The notes under the pieces were generated by a model, which searched no databases, was not told the DNA's origin, and saw nothing but the letters and a program-made list of their open reading frames with translations. From assembly GCA_031556065.1 (NCBI GenBank), contig JAVBTR010000054.1:1-64000 (forward strand): 64,000 nt of DNA. Reading direction: 5' to 3'. The translations under genes and the position numbers were made by a program. The stretch comes from JAVBTR01 sp031556065. Lineage in GTDB: Bacteria; Bacillota; Clostridia; Christensenellales; Aristaeellaceae. The number at the start of each line of letters is the position of its first letter. Positions within the stretch are counted from its first letter, which is position 1. Below are positions 45,429 to 53,806 of the stretch, in pieces.

Positions 45429-45858
45429 TGAACTTATAACAGGCATATCAATATTATCCGTATTACGCTACACTAAACGAATGGAAGTAGTAAAGTGTAT
45501 GCTTATTGAACCGCTGTTAAGTTATACAAAGGTTTTGCAGCTTTTAAAGAGATCTAATTCGAGTATTAAAAGCATAGAGGACTTAATATTGAAAGAAAAC
45601 ATTACATTCAGCAATTTTAGTGCAAGGTATAATGAAAATGTTCTTTTATCAATTAATTCAATAATGTTATTTGAGAAACTAGGTCTAATCCAATGCATCT
45701 CTAACGAACTTATTTATATTGAAAACGAGTTTGATTTTTCGCTTTCAGGTTTGGGTGATAAAGCCAAGGGAAGAATTGCTGCTTCGAAAAAGCTGGCAGA
45801 TATCTTATTAAAAGGACAAGCAGGTGATATATATCTAAGTCTGCGGGTAGAAATATGA
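45403..45858 (+). CDS. ABC-3C middle component
   Basis: A 152-residue helical protein (LITGISILSVLRYTKRMEVV near the start) with no catalytic motif. Size, position and overlap on both sides fit the middle component of ABC-3C systems, thought to bridge effector and ATPase; recognition rests on gene order more than on sequence. The chosen ATG at 45403 is the first that begins like family members; the open frame starts at 45364. It overlaps the ATPase gene by 4 nt (ATGA). Confidence 0.7.
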   Translation: MQINTLRNNELITGISILSVLRYTKRMEVVKCMLIEPLLSYTKVLQLLKRSNSSIKSIEDLILKENITFSNFSARYNENVLLSINSIMLFEKLGLIQCISNELIYIENEFDFSLSGLGDKAKGRIAASKKLADILLKGQAGDIYLSLRVEI

Positions 45859-47768
45859 GATTCTATATAAATAAGATGCTCTTATGGCTAAAAAATGGTG
45901 AACTACGAGAGTTGCAGTTTTACGAAGATAAAGTCAATATAGTTACAGGAAATAGCAAGACAGGAAAAACAGCCATATTGGAAATAATAGATTACTGCCT
46001 ATGTGGAAGTAATGATTCCGTTGTTATTTCGCATGAACACATTGGCGAAAATGTCGCCTGGTACGGGCTAAAATTCTATATAAATGATAAAACGTATACT
46101 ATTGCTAGAGGTGAAATTACTGAAGAAGGAAAGTTTTCATCCGATTATTATTTCTCCCAAACAGGAGAAGTTCCTGATATACCCGTAACGAAGTTAGGTG
46201 AAGAAGAACTAAAAAGCATTCTTGAATATGAGTTCTCAATTGATAGTGACTTGATGCTTGCCAATGGTGGGCGCTCAGTAAAAAAGAATACTAAATTGTC
46301 CTTCCGGTACTTTTTAATGCTAAATACACTTTCGAAGGATATCATTGATAATGGGAAAATGTTTTTTGATAAATTAACAATTGATCGCTATATAGATGTA
46401 TGGTCTCAGATATTTGACTTGGCTTTAGAGGTGATAGATCTTCAGCATATAGCCGCATTAATAAGTATCAGCGAGTTGCAACACGAAATTGCATTGCTTG
46501 AATCTGAAAAGAAGAAGCAAGAAAAGAAGGCCGAGCAAAGGAAAGAAAATAAACAGCTACTAGTTAAGCATGCTAAAGAAGCAGGGTTACTTGACGAAGC
46601 GATTGAACTAGATAGGGCCTTCGAGCAGTTGCAGGCTATGATTAACCATGGCGTAGAACATTTAATGGTAAACTTCTCGACAGAACAAGAGTATGAAAAG
46701 CTCCAAGTTGAGCGAGAAAAGGTTGCTTTACAATTAGCCAAATTCAAACGATTCAAAAAAAGCTACAGTGAATATAAGGAAAGTCTTAGAGCAGACGAAG
46801 ATGCGCTTTTGCCAGTCAATTATATTACCAAAAGATTTTCCCACAATGTTCAAGGTGAATATCGCCAGTTCTTAACTATGCTTTCGAAAGAACTCGATAA
46901 TGTACGTAAAGCACTCAGCGGAAAGCGTCCTTTTGAATATGATATTGATCGCAAAGTTCGTGAATTGAACAATACCTTGGCTCACCTTGATAATCAACTT
47001 TCAAAAACCGCACAGGTGAACTATACACAAATACCAGCTGCTCAAAGATTGATATCGTTTGGCGAAATAAAATCAGAATACAGTCATTATGATTTTACTA
47101 CTGAAGACAGTTCGACAACTGATCAAGAAATAGCAAAGAAAGTACAGGAACTAGAAAAGTTTGAATCAGATTATTCCTCAACTGAAGATCGTAGAGGATT
47201 AGTGATTAACACCCTAAATGAATATATCCAGACGTTTATTGGTGTTTCAAAAATAGCTTTAGACGAATACGGGGATTACTGTGCTTGGTTTGACTACAAA
47301 AAACGAATATTGACTCTAAAGAAAAACAAATCAGCAAGTACCGCTAAGATATCCAGTAGTTCAGATCATCTGTTTATGCATCTATGCCTGTTTGCGGGAA
47401 TGCACAATATGATTCTTATGAATACTGCACCATATGTCCCGAGTTTTCTAATTATGGACCAGCCAAGCAGACCATATTTTAATACTAACGAATATGATCT
47501 AAAAGATAGTGAGACGGCAATTTCAGATAAGAGCGATTGGAGCAAAGTAAAGAATATATTCAAATTATGGGATACATTTTTTGACATCATTCTAGAGAAA
47601 GAAAAGCATTTTCAAGTAATAATGCTGGAGCATGTTTCTGAAAGTGCATGGGCGAACTGTAGCCATATGCATTTGGTCGCAGTATTTGATGGTATTAATA
47701 ACGCACTGATCCCGTTGAAAGAATTACCCAAAGATCCACAAAATGAAAACAAGCAAGCGGAGCAATAG
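45855..47768 (+). CDS. ABC-3C ATPase (DUF3732 family)
   Basis: A 637-residue SMC/Rad50-like ABC ATPase. Walker A is GNSKTGKT (residues 32-39). Long coiled coils occupy about 205-320 and 345-400. A serine-rich signature region (SSSSDHLFMHLCLFAG) precedes Walker B FLIMDQPSRPYF, in which Gln takes the place of the usual catalytic Glu, a mark of this family. No membrane segments are present, so it is not a transporter. It completes the three-gene operon. A nucleic-acid-sensing ATPase that switches on the nuclease is the accepted model for the class. Confidence 0.85.
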   Translation: MRFYINKMLLWLKNGELRELQFYEDKVNIVTGNSKTGKTAILEIIDYCLCGSNDSVVISHEHIGENVAWYGLKFYINDKTYTIARGEITEEGKFSSDYYFSQTGEVPDIPVTKLGEEELKSILEYEFSIDSDLMLANGGRSVKKNTKLSFRYFLMLNTLSKDIIDNGKMFFDKLTIDRYIDVWSQIFDLALEVIDLQHIAALISISELQHEIALLESEKKKQEKKAEQRKENKQLLVKHAKEAGLLDEAIELDRAFEQLQAMINHGVEHLMVNFSTEQEYEKLQVEREKVALQLAKFKRFKKSYSEYKESLRADEDALLPVNYITKRFSHNVQGEYRQFLTMLSKELDNVRKALSGKRPFEYDIDRKVRELNNTLAHLDNQLSKTAQVNYTQIPAAQRLISFGEIKSEYSHYDFTTEDSSTTDQEIAKKVQELEKFESDYSSTEDRRGLVINTLNEYIQTFIGVSKIALDEYGDYCAWFDYKKRILTLKKNKSASTAKISSSSDHLFMHLCLFAGMHNMILMNTAPYVPSFLIMDQPSRPYFNTNEYDLKDSETAISDKSDWSKVKNIFKLWDTFFDIILEKEKHFQVIMLEHVSESAWANCSHMHLVAVFDGINNALIPLKELPKDPQNENKQAEQ

Positions 47769-47796
47769 CAATCTATTTCATTGGCAGGATACATTA

Positions 47797-48190
47797 TTAA
47801 CGAAAAGGTGTGCAATATTTTAACGATAACCCATCTTCTTAACGATACCTCCCTATTAGATTAACGATTCCAAGAGGATTTGAATGAAACGTTAAAACAG
47901 TGATGAAAAGCCAAGCTTCTGAACACCTACGTTATCCATTTACCTCTTCGCCTAACCCGAAACCCCTTGTAAATCAAGCCCTCCAATATAGGGCCTCGTA
48001 TCAAATCCTCCGCACGTTTCCACAAAAGTCATCAACGATGATACAAATGCACACCCCTAGCGATTGGGGGTGTGCATTTGGCATTTAATCCGCTCATTTT
48101 TGCACCAAAGGGTTGTGCATAGTTTTAACGATTACTGGGATTGGTGCAGACTTTTAACGATTAGTACAATTGGTGTAGTCTTTTAATAAT
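47797..48190 (+). repeat. Two clusters of TTAACGAT repeats around a non-coding spacer
   Basis: TTAACGAT-type octamers start at 47797 (TTAACGAA), 47820, 47839 and 47861, and again at 48125, 48154 and 48183 (TTAATAAT). The right cluster is a tandem of 29-nt units (GGTGCAGACTTTTAACGATT-like), and GGTGTGCAATATTTTAACGA in the left cluster resembles the same unit. All copies point the same way. No ORF is supported between them. This may be the remnant of an IS21-like or other element with multiple end repeats, or a replication or regulatory site. Confidence 0.6.
48044..48080. other. Strong hairpin between the TTAACGAT clusters
   Basis: A perfect 14-bp inverted repeat (arm CAAATGCACACCCC, 48044-48057 with 48067-48080) and a 9-nt loop. 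It has no T-run on either side, so a simple terminator is unlikely. Confidence 0.7.
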
Positions 48191-48926
48191 TTGGCGCAAC
48201 GCCACTAACAGATGTATCAAATATGGAAAAAATACCATTTACAGATAGGTCGGTAATCTTTTTGTTCAATTCACCATCACATAACTGACTTATATCATCT
48301 AATGCCGTTTTTGCGTCATTAAGAGTTCGATTCAATGCTTGCTCTGTAATTTCCTTTAGGACTTTTTTTGCAGACGCTGACAGTTTATTCCCCGTTTTGT
48401 GCTGGTGGATATTCATCTGGGTTAAACTGTTTATTGCACAGTTGATATGGTGTAGGGCTTGAATCGCATAAAGTGAGTTCATTTCGCCTTTCTCTTTTGC
48501 TTGTTTACTATAACTCACACCCATAATAACCTGCGGAATAACAATACCATAAAAGTCATTATAGAGTTGATTCCGTTTCAGGTCGGAATTTTTATTGCTT
48601 GAAAGATATTTTATGAGACGCCGCGCATAGAACGCCGCTAAAAATAGAATAAGGGTTCCTATAAAAACAATACCTAATCGAATATAACCACTATTAAGCA
48701 TGTCTTTTATTTCTTGTGATACCTTTAACCCATTCACGATTCCTTCCAAAGATTCTTCATCTGGGAAGAACGAGAAAAGGGTACTAATCAATGTAGATAC
48801 TAATAGAAAGAAAAGACTACTTACCGATGTTTCCATTGACTCTCGTATTTGTTTTATATTTTGATAAATCGGATAAGATGCGTACTCAAATGACTTGGCT
48901 ATCTTGTATGCTTTTGCAGCCATCAT
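48183..48926 (-). CDS. Two-helix membrane protein of unknown function
   Basis: A 247-residue protein with two membrane segments (about residues 41-60, SLFFLLVSTLISTLFSFF, and about 87-106, GIVFIGTLILFLAAFYA) and a charged helical C-terminal domain. I do not recognise the family. GGGAGG is 6 nt before the ATG at 48926, and the start overlaps the upstream gene by 41 nt, so the two form one unit. The final codons lie in the TTAACGAT repeat, so the C-terminus may be altered. Membrane-protein partners of soluble proteins are frequent in abortive-infection modules, but that is only a possibility here. Confidence 0.6.
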   Translation of the reverse strand: MMAAKAYKIAKSFEYASYPIYQNIKQIRESMETSVSSLFFLLVSTLISTLFSFFPDEESLEGIVNGLKVSQEIKDMLNSGYIRLGIVFIGTLILFLAAFYARRLIKYLSSNKNSDLKRNQLYNDFYGIVIPQVIMGVSYSKQAKEKGEMNSLYAIQALHHINCAINSLTQMNIHQHKTGNKLSASAKKVLKEITEQALNRTLNDAKTALDDISQLCDGELNKKITDLSVNGIFSIFDTSVSGVAPNY

Positions 48927-49512
48927 CTTTTGCCTCCCTTCGATACAGTTCATTGTTAGCTATTTCGCCAAGTATGTACCGCGCCTTTTCGCTATGCTTA
49001 TAACCATTCAATGCTCTTCTTGATAAAAACTCATGTTGGGTGGGCAAAAAACTTACTGCAAGCATTGATGAAGCGTTACCTTGCGTTGTTAGTATTCTTT
49101 CGCAATACACCTTTGCCATATAATCATCTGCCATAACGATTCCAATTGCTTCATTCACAATCTCATATAACTCAAAAGATACCTTTACGTTTACACCAAT
49201 CCAAGCCCGCGAAGCATGACGATAAAGATATCTTGGAATATCGAATCCCTTTTTTGCTAGATTTTTTTTAACGATGCGCTGTCCTCTGTTTTCAAGTCGA
49301 AAGTGACGTTCCAGGGTCGGATCGAAGGCAAGTAGGGCATTTAAACGACCGCTCTCCATCAGTTCATCGTGCTTTCCAATAAGCACAAATACATTTGTAA
49401 GGCTGTTTCTTAGCCCATGCGGCAGTTCACCGATCAATAAAAGATCCCTCTCGGTAGGCGACATATTAGAGATTATACGCTTTTTGTCGTCATAGCTCAC
49501 GTTCTCCACCAT
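48886..49512 (-). CDS. Protein of unknown function coupled to a membrane protein
   Basis: A 208-residue soluble protein that I do not recognise. It is rich in charged helices (SPTERDLLLIGELPHGLRNS, RGQRIVKKNLAKKGFDIPRY). A good promoter lies just upstream (49535-49563). The ATG at 49512 has only a weak site, and the GTG at 49500 preceded by GGTGGAGA is an alternative. It overlaps the membrane-protein gene by 41 nt. AT-rich base composition matches the rest of the accessory region. Confidence 0.6.
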   Translation of the reverse strand: MVENVSYDDKKRIISNMSPTERDLLLIGELPHGLRNSLTNVFVLIGKHDELMESGRLNALLAFDPTLERHFRLENRGQRIVKKNLAKKGFDIPRYLYRHASRAWIGVNVKVSFELYEIVNEAIGIVMADDYMAKVYCERILTTQGNASSMLAVSFLPTQHEFLSRRALNGYKHSEKARYILGEIANNELYRREAKDDGCKSIQDSQVI

Positions 49513-49534
49513 CCTATCTTATATTTTTATTTTA

Positions 49535-49563
49535 ACTATACCAGATATTTGTAATTATTGCAA
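49535..49563 (-). promoter_or_regulatory. Promoter of the two-gene membrane module
   Basis: On the minus strand TTGCAA (49563-49558), 17 nt, TATAGT (49540-49535), with TGG before the -10. TTTTAACTAT occurs twice around it (49530 and 49569). Confidence 0.7.
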
Positions 49564-49771
49564 TCTCCTTTTAACTATTCCAATTTTTATAGTTCTATTT
49601 TTAAACAAAGTATATGTTTCGCATTATTTTTATAGATCCATTCCGCAAATTCATCTCCCTTGCCTATCCTAGGGGCAGATGGCCCCACCCTATAATCATC
49701 CCAAAGGAGATAGCCTTTGGTAAAGATAAAGTTCCTCCCTTTTTCCCTGGCTACGCAGCAGGTTCTGAAAA
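49564..49771. other. Non-coding stretch before the serine recombinase
   Basis: No supported gene. A perfect 7-bp hairpin CCAAAGG/CCTTTGG lies at 49701-49720 and a GGGGC/GCCCC-type hairpin near 49673-49688. It may hold the recombinase attachment site, but none could be identified. Confidence 0.4.
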
Positions 49772-49830
49772 CAAAAAAACTGCCGGTTACAGCAACTGCG
49801 GATTTTATGCTGAACCGGCGTCTATTTTTT
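49772..49830 (-). terminator. Terminator of the serine recombinase gene
   Basis: Stem 49782-49794 with 49808-49819 (GCCGGTTnCAGCA type, one mismatch or bulge) followed on the minus strand by AG and seven T residues; a T-run on the plus side makes it possibly bidirectional. Confidence 0.8.
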
Positions 49831-51397
49831 ATACCCTACACTCCACCTTTTTCCCGTTCACAAACTCGAACACGATCCGCCAATCCTTATATACCACAGC
49901 CTTATCAAGCATCAACGCCCAAAGGTCATCATCAAACTCTGTCAGTAGATCCCCACATTTTTCAAGCTGACGGATGAACAATTCCACTTTCTTCTGCCGT
50001 AGGGAGCGGCTCTTTTTTTGCTCTTCCAGCTCCTTGCTTTGCTTTTGCAATAGATCATACTCCGCAGCTTTCGCTTGAAACGCCCTGGTAAACTCATCCT
50101 GGGGCATAGCGGTTCGGGCATTGTCTTCAATCATTTTTCTCATTTCTTTTGAAATGGTATCCATCTGTGCCCACAGTTCAAATATCTTCTGATCATAAAG
50201 CTCCTCCGTGCCCATGACATCAAGCGCCAGCTTGCAGCCGGCGATCACCTCGCTCCTACATAGCAAAAGCTCATTGACCGCCTTAATAAAATGGGCCTTC
50301 AGCACATCCTCACCAATAGCTGGCGTTTGGCATTTTTCCTCGTTCGTATATTTGCTGTTGCACCTGTAAATCACCTTGCGGTATTTATCATTGGAATGCC
50401 ATACCTTTGCGCCGTACATTTGACCGCAATCCCCGCAGAAAAGCTTCGAGGCAATGAAGCCATTATTGATCCCTTTTCTTTTTGCTCGAATCTCCTGCAC
50501 CAAGTCAAATTCTTTGGGATCGATGATCGCTTCGTGACTGTGCTCAATATAGTATTGTTGAACTTCACCCGTATTTTTGATCCTTTTCTTGGAAAGGAAA
50601 TCCTTCGTATAGGTCTTTTGCAAAAGCGATGCGCCTTTGTATTTTTCGTTGGTGGCAATGCCGCCCACCGTACTGGCAGACCACTTTTTAGCACCTGTTT
50701 TTGTGGGGATGCCCAATTGCGTTAGTTCATTGGCGATCCAGTTATCGGTTCTTCCACGCAATTGATAACGATAAATCATCCGCGCTATTTCCGCTTCACT
50801 TTCGACGATGGCAGGAAAGCCATCCTCCCCCTTTTTGAAGCCCAGGAATCGCTTATATGGCAAGTACACATTGCCCTTGGCAAAGCTCTGACGCTTGCCC
50901 CAGGTCGTGTTCTTGGACAATGTATTCGAGTCTTCCTGCGCAAGGGAGCAAAGCAGCGTAATCATGAACTCCCCATTGCTGTCGAAAGTGTACAGGTTTT
51001 GGGTTTCGAAGTAAACCTCTACCCCATGCTCCTTTAAAAGCCGTACCGTGGAAAGGAAATCCACCGTGTTTCTGGCAAAGCGGCTCACGGATTTGGTTAC
51101 GATCAAATCGAACTTTCCAGCCAGGGCATCCTTAATCATCTGATTGAACCCATCACGACGCTTTGTGTTGGTGCCCGATATGCCTTCATCCGTATAAATT
51201 TTATACAATTGCCAATCGGGCCGCTGGGCTACTTCCTTTTCATAATACTCCACCTGATTGCGATAACTGCTTTGCTGTTCTTCGCTATCCGTGGAAACAC
51301 GGGCATATGGCGCAACCCTGCGAATGACTGGGCGATTAACCTCCTGCCCTGTAAATAGGTTCTTGGTAATGGGGATAGCCTGTATGACACGTTGCAT
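49829..51397 (-). CDS. Large serine recombinase
   Basis: A 522-residue site-specific recombinase. The resolvase domain has catalytic Ser35 in APYARVSTDSEEQQSSY and the VTKSVSRFARN segment. A recombinase domain and a zinc-ribbon domain (FCGDCGQMYGAKVWH with later CNSKYTNEEKC) follow, then a coiled coil (about 425-490). Such enzymes integrate and excise conjugative or mobilisable elements. The region between the expected promoter and the ATG is interrupted by an IS5-type element ending 9 nt upstream, and no strong ribosome binding site remains, so expression may now be low or IS-driven. Confidence 0.9.
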   Translation of the reverse strand: MQRVIQAIPITKNLFTGQEVNRPVIRRVAPYARVSTDSEEQQSSYRNQVEYYEKEVAQRPDWQLYKIYTDEGISGTNTKRRDGFNQMIKDALAGKFDLIVTKSVSRFARNTVDFLSTVRLLKEHGVEVYFETQNLYTFDSNGEFMITLLCSLAQEDSNTLSKNTTWGKRQSFAKGNVYLPYKRFLGFKKGEDGFPAIVESEAEIARMIYRYQLRGRTDNWIANELTQLGIPTKTGAKKWSASTVGGIATNEKYKGASLLQKTYTKDFLSKKRIKNTGEVQQYYIEHSHEAIIDPKEFDLVQEIRAKRKGINNGFIASKLFCGDCGQMYGAKVWHSNDKYRKVIYRCNSKYTNEEKCQTPAIGEDVLKAHFIKAVNELLLCRSEVIAGCKLALDVMGTEELYDQKIFELWAQMDTISKEMRKMIEDNARTAMPQDEFTRAFQAKAAEYDLLQKQSKELEEQKKSRSLRQKKVELFIRQLEKCGDLLTEFDDDLWALMLDKAVVYKDWRIVFEFVNGKKVECRV

Positions 51398-51406
51398 TTT
51401 TACTTA

Positions 51407-52540
51407 AGGCAACACCGCACAAGGGCCAACCGCTAGCGGAGGCAAGGGCCCACACCCCCGTCACGGCATGAAAATCATACCTTCGTGCGGCGCAGGGAAC
51501 CCGAATCAGGCGGCCAAGCCATAACGCTTGTCAGCCAGATACAGGTTCGCCAGCGCGAACATCATATGCAGTTTGGCGCTCTGTTTTCGCCGGCCCTTGT
51601 ATCGGGTCTTGCGATATCCAAACAATCCTTTTACAACGCCGAAAACATGCTCTACCTTTGCCCGAACCGATGACTTTTCACGCTCGCGCCGCTTGATTTG
51701 CCCCCTGGAGCGAAGGGTATTGTTCTTGCTTTGGGAGGGGCGGCGGTTGATTTTGTAGCGAATCTTTTTTCCTGCCTTGTTCCGCGTGATGGCATCCTCT
51801 CGCTTTTCAGCGCCCAAATAACCGGAATCCCCATATACAACTTCCTCTTCACCTGTCAGCAGGCTTTGAGTCACGGTCACATCGTGAACATTGGCGGCAG
51901 TGGTTTCCAGATGATGCACCAGTCCGGTGTCCTTGTCCACGCCGATATGCGCTTTGAACCCGAAGTGCCAGTTGTTGCCCTTCTTCGTTTGATGGGCCTC
52001 CGGATCACGCTTTCGTTCCCGGTTCTTGGTGGAGGACGAAGCGGCTATCAGCGTCGAATCTACGATCGTTCCTTTTTTTAGCATCAAGCCTCGCTCTTGC
52101 AGCATGGATACCACCTGCGAAAATAGCTGCTCCTGCAAACCATGCTTTTCCAACAGCACCCGAAAACGCCCGATGGTATCTCCATCCGGCACTTGATTAC
52201 TGGAGTCCACCCCGCAAAACTCCGAAAAGGCTCGGCTGTCGATGACCTCCATTTTCACGCCCATATCGGATAGTTCATACAAGTTTTGCACCGCATAAAT
52301 CCGCAGCATCGTTTCCAAGGGATAGGGCTTGTTGCCTCGCTCTCCTTTGTAGTAGCTCGGCTTGATGATTCCCTGCCATTCTCCCCATGGAATGATGCTA
52401 TCCATCTGCTCCAGGAATTCCTTCTTGCTTGTGCGCACCTGCGCCAACTCATCCGTCAACCCGGATAGGCTTAGCTGCTTATTCATGCTCCTATTTTACC
52501 ATATTTCCCTTCAGACTCATAGTTTTCTGCGGTGTTGCCT
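51407..52540. mobile_element. IS5-family insertion sequence
   Basis: A 1134-bp element bounded by perfect 13-bp terminal inverted repeats (AGGCAACACCGCA at 51407-51419 and its complement at 52528-52540). It carries one transposase gene. Flanks read CTTA and AAAC, so a clean target duplication is not seen. It sits directly upstream of the serine recombinase gene. Confidence 0.88.
51506..52486 (-). CDS. IS5-family transposase
   Basis: A 326-residue DDE transposase of the IS5 group. The triad is Asp143 (TIVDSTLIAA), Asp220 (VVYGDSGYLG) and Glu279 (VRAKVEHVFGVVKGLFG). The N-terminal DUF772-like region (PYPLETMLRIYAVQNLYELS) is intact and the reading frame is unbroken, so the element may still be active. 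It nearly fills the insertion sequence. Codon and base use are more GC-rich than the neighbouring accessory genes. Confidence 0.93.
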   Translation of the reverse strand: MNKQLSLSGLTDELAQVRTSKKEFLEQMDSIIPWGEWQGIIKPSYYKGERGNKPYPLETMLRIYAVQNLYELSDMGVKMEVIDSRAFSEFCGVDSSNQVPDGDTIGRFRVLLEKHGLQEQLFSQVVSMLQERGLMLKKGTIVDSTLIAASSSTKNRERKRDPEAHQTKKGNNWHFGFKAHIGVDKDTGLVHHLETTAANVHDVTVTQSLLTGEEEVVYGDSGYLGAEKREDAITRNKAGKKIRYKINRRPSQSKNNTLRSRGQIKRREREKSSVRAKVEHVFGVVKGLFGYRKTRYKGRRKQSAKLHMMFALANLYLADKRYGLAA

Positions 52541-52659
52541 AAACTCTATTATGGCTAAAAACACAAAGAAATTTGTGAAAAGGCTTGTCTTATCACGACC
52601 CGTGCGTAAGCTGTGACCACAGGCAAGAAACCTGTAAGAAAGAAAGGATGGTATGCGAC

Positions 52660-53208
52660 ATGAAGGCAGGTAAAATTACGGCGAAGATTCGGGATGCGGT
52701 CAAGGTATGCTTAATGGAGGATGGCAAGGAGAAGATGATGTATAGGAACATCGACCTTCCCGAAGCAATCAAGGCCTTGGAGATTAAGGACTTTGGCTTC
52801 GATACCCACATTGACGGCAAGATCGACTTCCAACTTCACTTTGAGAAGGGCGTATTGCCTGAGGTATTCCCGGAAATCCGGCCCAAGGGGAAGCGGAATC
52901 CCAAAGCCCCCGACACCACGGCCCCCAGCGCCCCGCAAATGCCGACTACGGCGGCCCCCGCCGCCATTACCCCCAAGGATACCGCCCCCGCACTACCAAT
53001 CATTATGCCCGCCACAAAGCCCCTGGACACTGCCACCGTACAGAAGCCGGAGGACAAGCCCGAAGCCCCCAAGGCGGCACCTCCCGCGCAGAAGCCGGAA
53101 ACCAAACCCCTAGCGGCCACGGTAAAGCCCGCCGAGAAAAAGGATGCGAAACCCGAAGCCAAGCCCGCCGCGCCTGTAAAGCCCCCGATGGCGCAAGTAA
53201 AAAAGTAA
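52660..53208 (+). CDS. Proline/alanine-rich protein of unknown function
   Basis: A 182-residue protein. Residues 1-80 form a small folded domain (GKITAKIRDAVKVCLMEDGK, then DFGFDTHIDGKIDFQLHFEK); residues 85-182 are a low-complexity tail rich in Pro, Ala and Lys. I do not recognise it. The ATG at 52660 follows AAAGGATGG. The same frame extends upstream to a TTG at 52585 through a four-Cys stretch (CVSCDHRQETC), which could be a zinc knuckle if translated. It ends in a strong terminator and is much more GC-rich than the island genes to the left. Confidence 0.55.
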   Translation: MKAGKITAKIRDAVKVCLMEDGKEKMMYRNIDLPEAIKALEIKDFGFDTHIDGKIDFQLHFEKGVLPEVFPEIRPKGKRNPKAPDTTAPSAPQMPTTAAPAAITPKDTAPALPIIMPATKPLDTATVQKPEDKPEAPKAAPPAQKPETKPLAATVKPAEKKDAKPEAKPAAPVKPPMAQVKK

Positions 53209-53210
53209 TT

Positions 53211-53252
53211 CAAAAAACTACCGCCGGTCATTAGGATCGGCGGTAGTTTATG
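53211..53252. terminator. Terminator after the proline-rich gene
   Basis: A perfect 12-bp stem, AAACTACCGCCG (53215-53226) with its complement (53238-53249). An A-run precedes it and TTTA follows, so it may act in both directions. A second inverted repeat, CACCAACGG (53269-53277) and CCGTTGGTG (53328-53336), follows. Confidence 0.75.
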
Positions 53253-53347
53253 TGTGACCACAGGGCGGCACCAACGGGCCGCGTATTTGAACAAATGGGG
53301 AATAGGCCGGGTTGGCATGTCCTTTTGCCGTTGGTGGGCGTGTGTGG

Positions 53348-53752
53348 TTAATCCATAAGGGCGATGCAAGCCTTCTTCATTTTGCCGACCTTTTCGCGTA
53401 GCTCCTTGTTTTCATCGCGCAGGGCAGCGTTTTCCGTTTCAAGGGATTGTACCTTTTTTTCTAGGAATTTGTCATTGATAATGGCTTCGTGGAGGTCGGA
53501 GGTTGTAGCCGGGGCCGCCTTCTTGGAACCAGCAGCTTTCTTTGTCGCGGACGCTCTCTTAGTCGCTGCTTTGGGCAAACCAGCTTCATTACGCCATTTA
53601 TACAGGGTCTGTTGGGAGATGTGCATTTCTTCACTTGCCTTTGGAATACCAATCTCCGTCATACGTTGTAAAGCCGCTTCTTTTTTATCTACCGGGTGCT
53701 TCAAACGTTTCATCTCCTCTAGTGTAAAACATTGACCAATAGTACATATCAT
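53348..53752 (-). CDS. Helix-turn-helix plus coiled-coil protein, transposase OrfA-like
   Basis: A 134-residue basic protein. The HTH (EEMHISQQTLYKWRNEAGLP) resembles those of IS3-type OrfA or helper proteins. An Ala/Lys-rich linker and a coiled coil (KFLEKKVQSLETENAALRDE onward) follow. No DDE partner gene is next to it. The start is uncertain: the ATG at 53752 lacks a clear site, and the one at 53713 abuts GAGGAG. The GTGTTCCCG repeat cluster lies 55-155 nt upstream and may be its binding site. Confidence 0.55.
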   Translation of the reverse strand: MICTIGQCFTLEEMKRLKHPVDKKEAALQRMTEIGIPKASEEMHISQQTLYKWRNEAGLPKAATKRASATKKAAGSKKAAPATTSDLHEAIINDKFLEKKVQSLETENAALRDENKELREKVGKMKKACIALMD

Positions 53753-53806
53753 AGCACAGATTGTTAGTATGTGGCAATTAATATGTCACCATAATGGGGT
53801 ATCGTG

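Noticed and set aside
47900..48088. 62-residue open frame between the TTAACGAT clusters
   Set aside because: It runs into the perfect hairpin, lacks a ribosome binding site and is better explained as repeat DNA.
48122..48190. CRISPR array (regular 29-nt repeats)
   Set aside because: Only three degenerate tandem units with no unique spacers between them and no cas genes; these are iteron-like repeats.
49614..49970. Open frame upstream of and antisense to the serine recombinase end
   Set aside because: It reads through the recombinase terminator hairpin and overlaps its 3' end; no start signal.
52551..52616. 21-codon frame MAKNTKKFVKRLVLSRPVRK(L)
   Set aside because: Basic short peptide just beyond the IS end; no ribosome binding site and no homologue known to me, so not listed as a gene.
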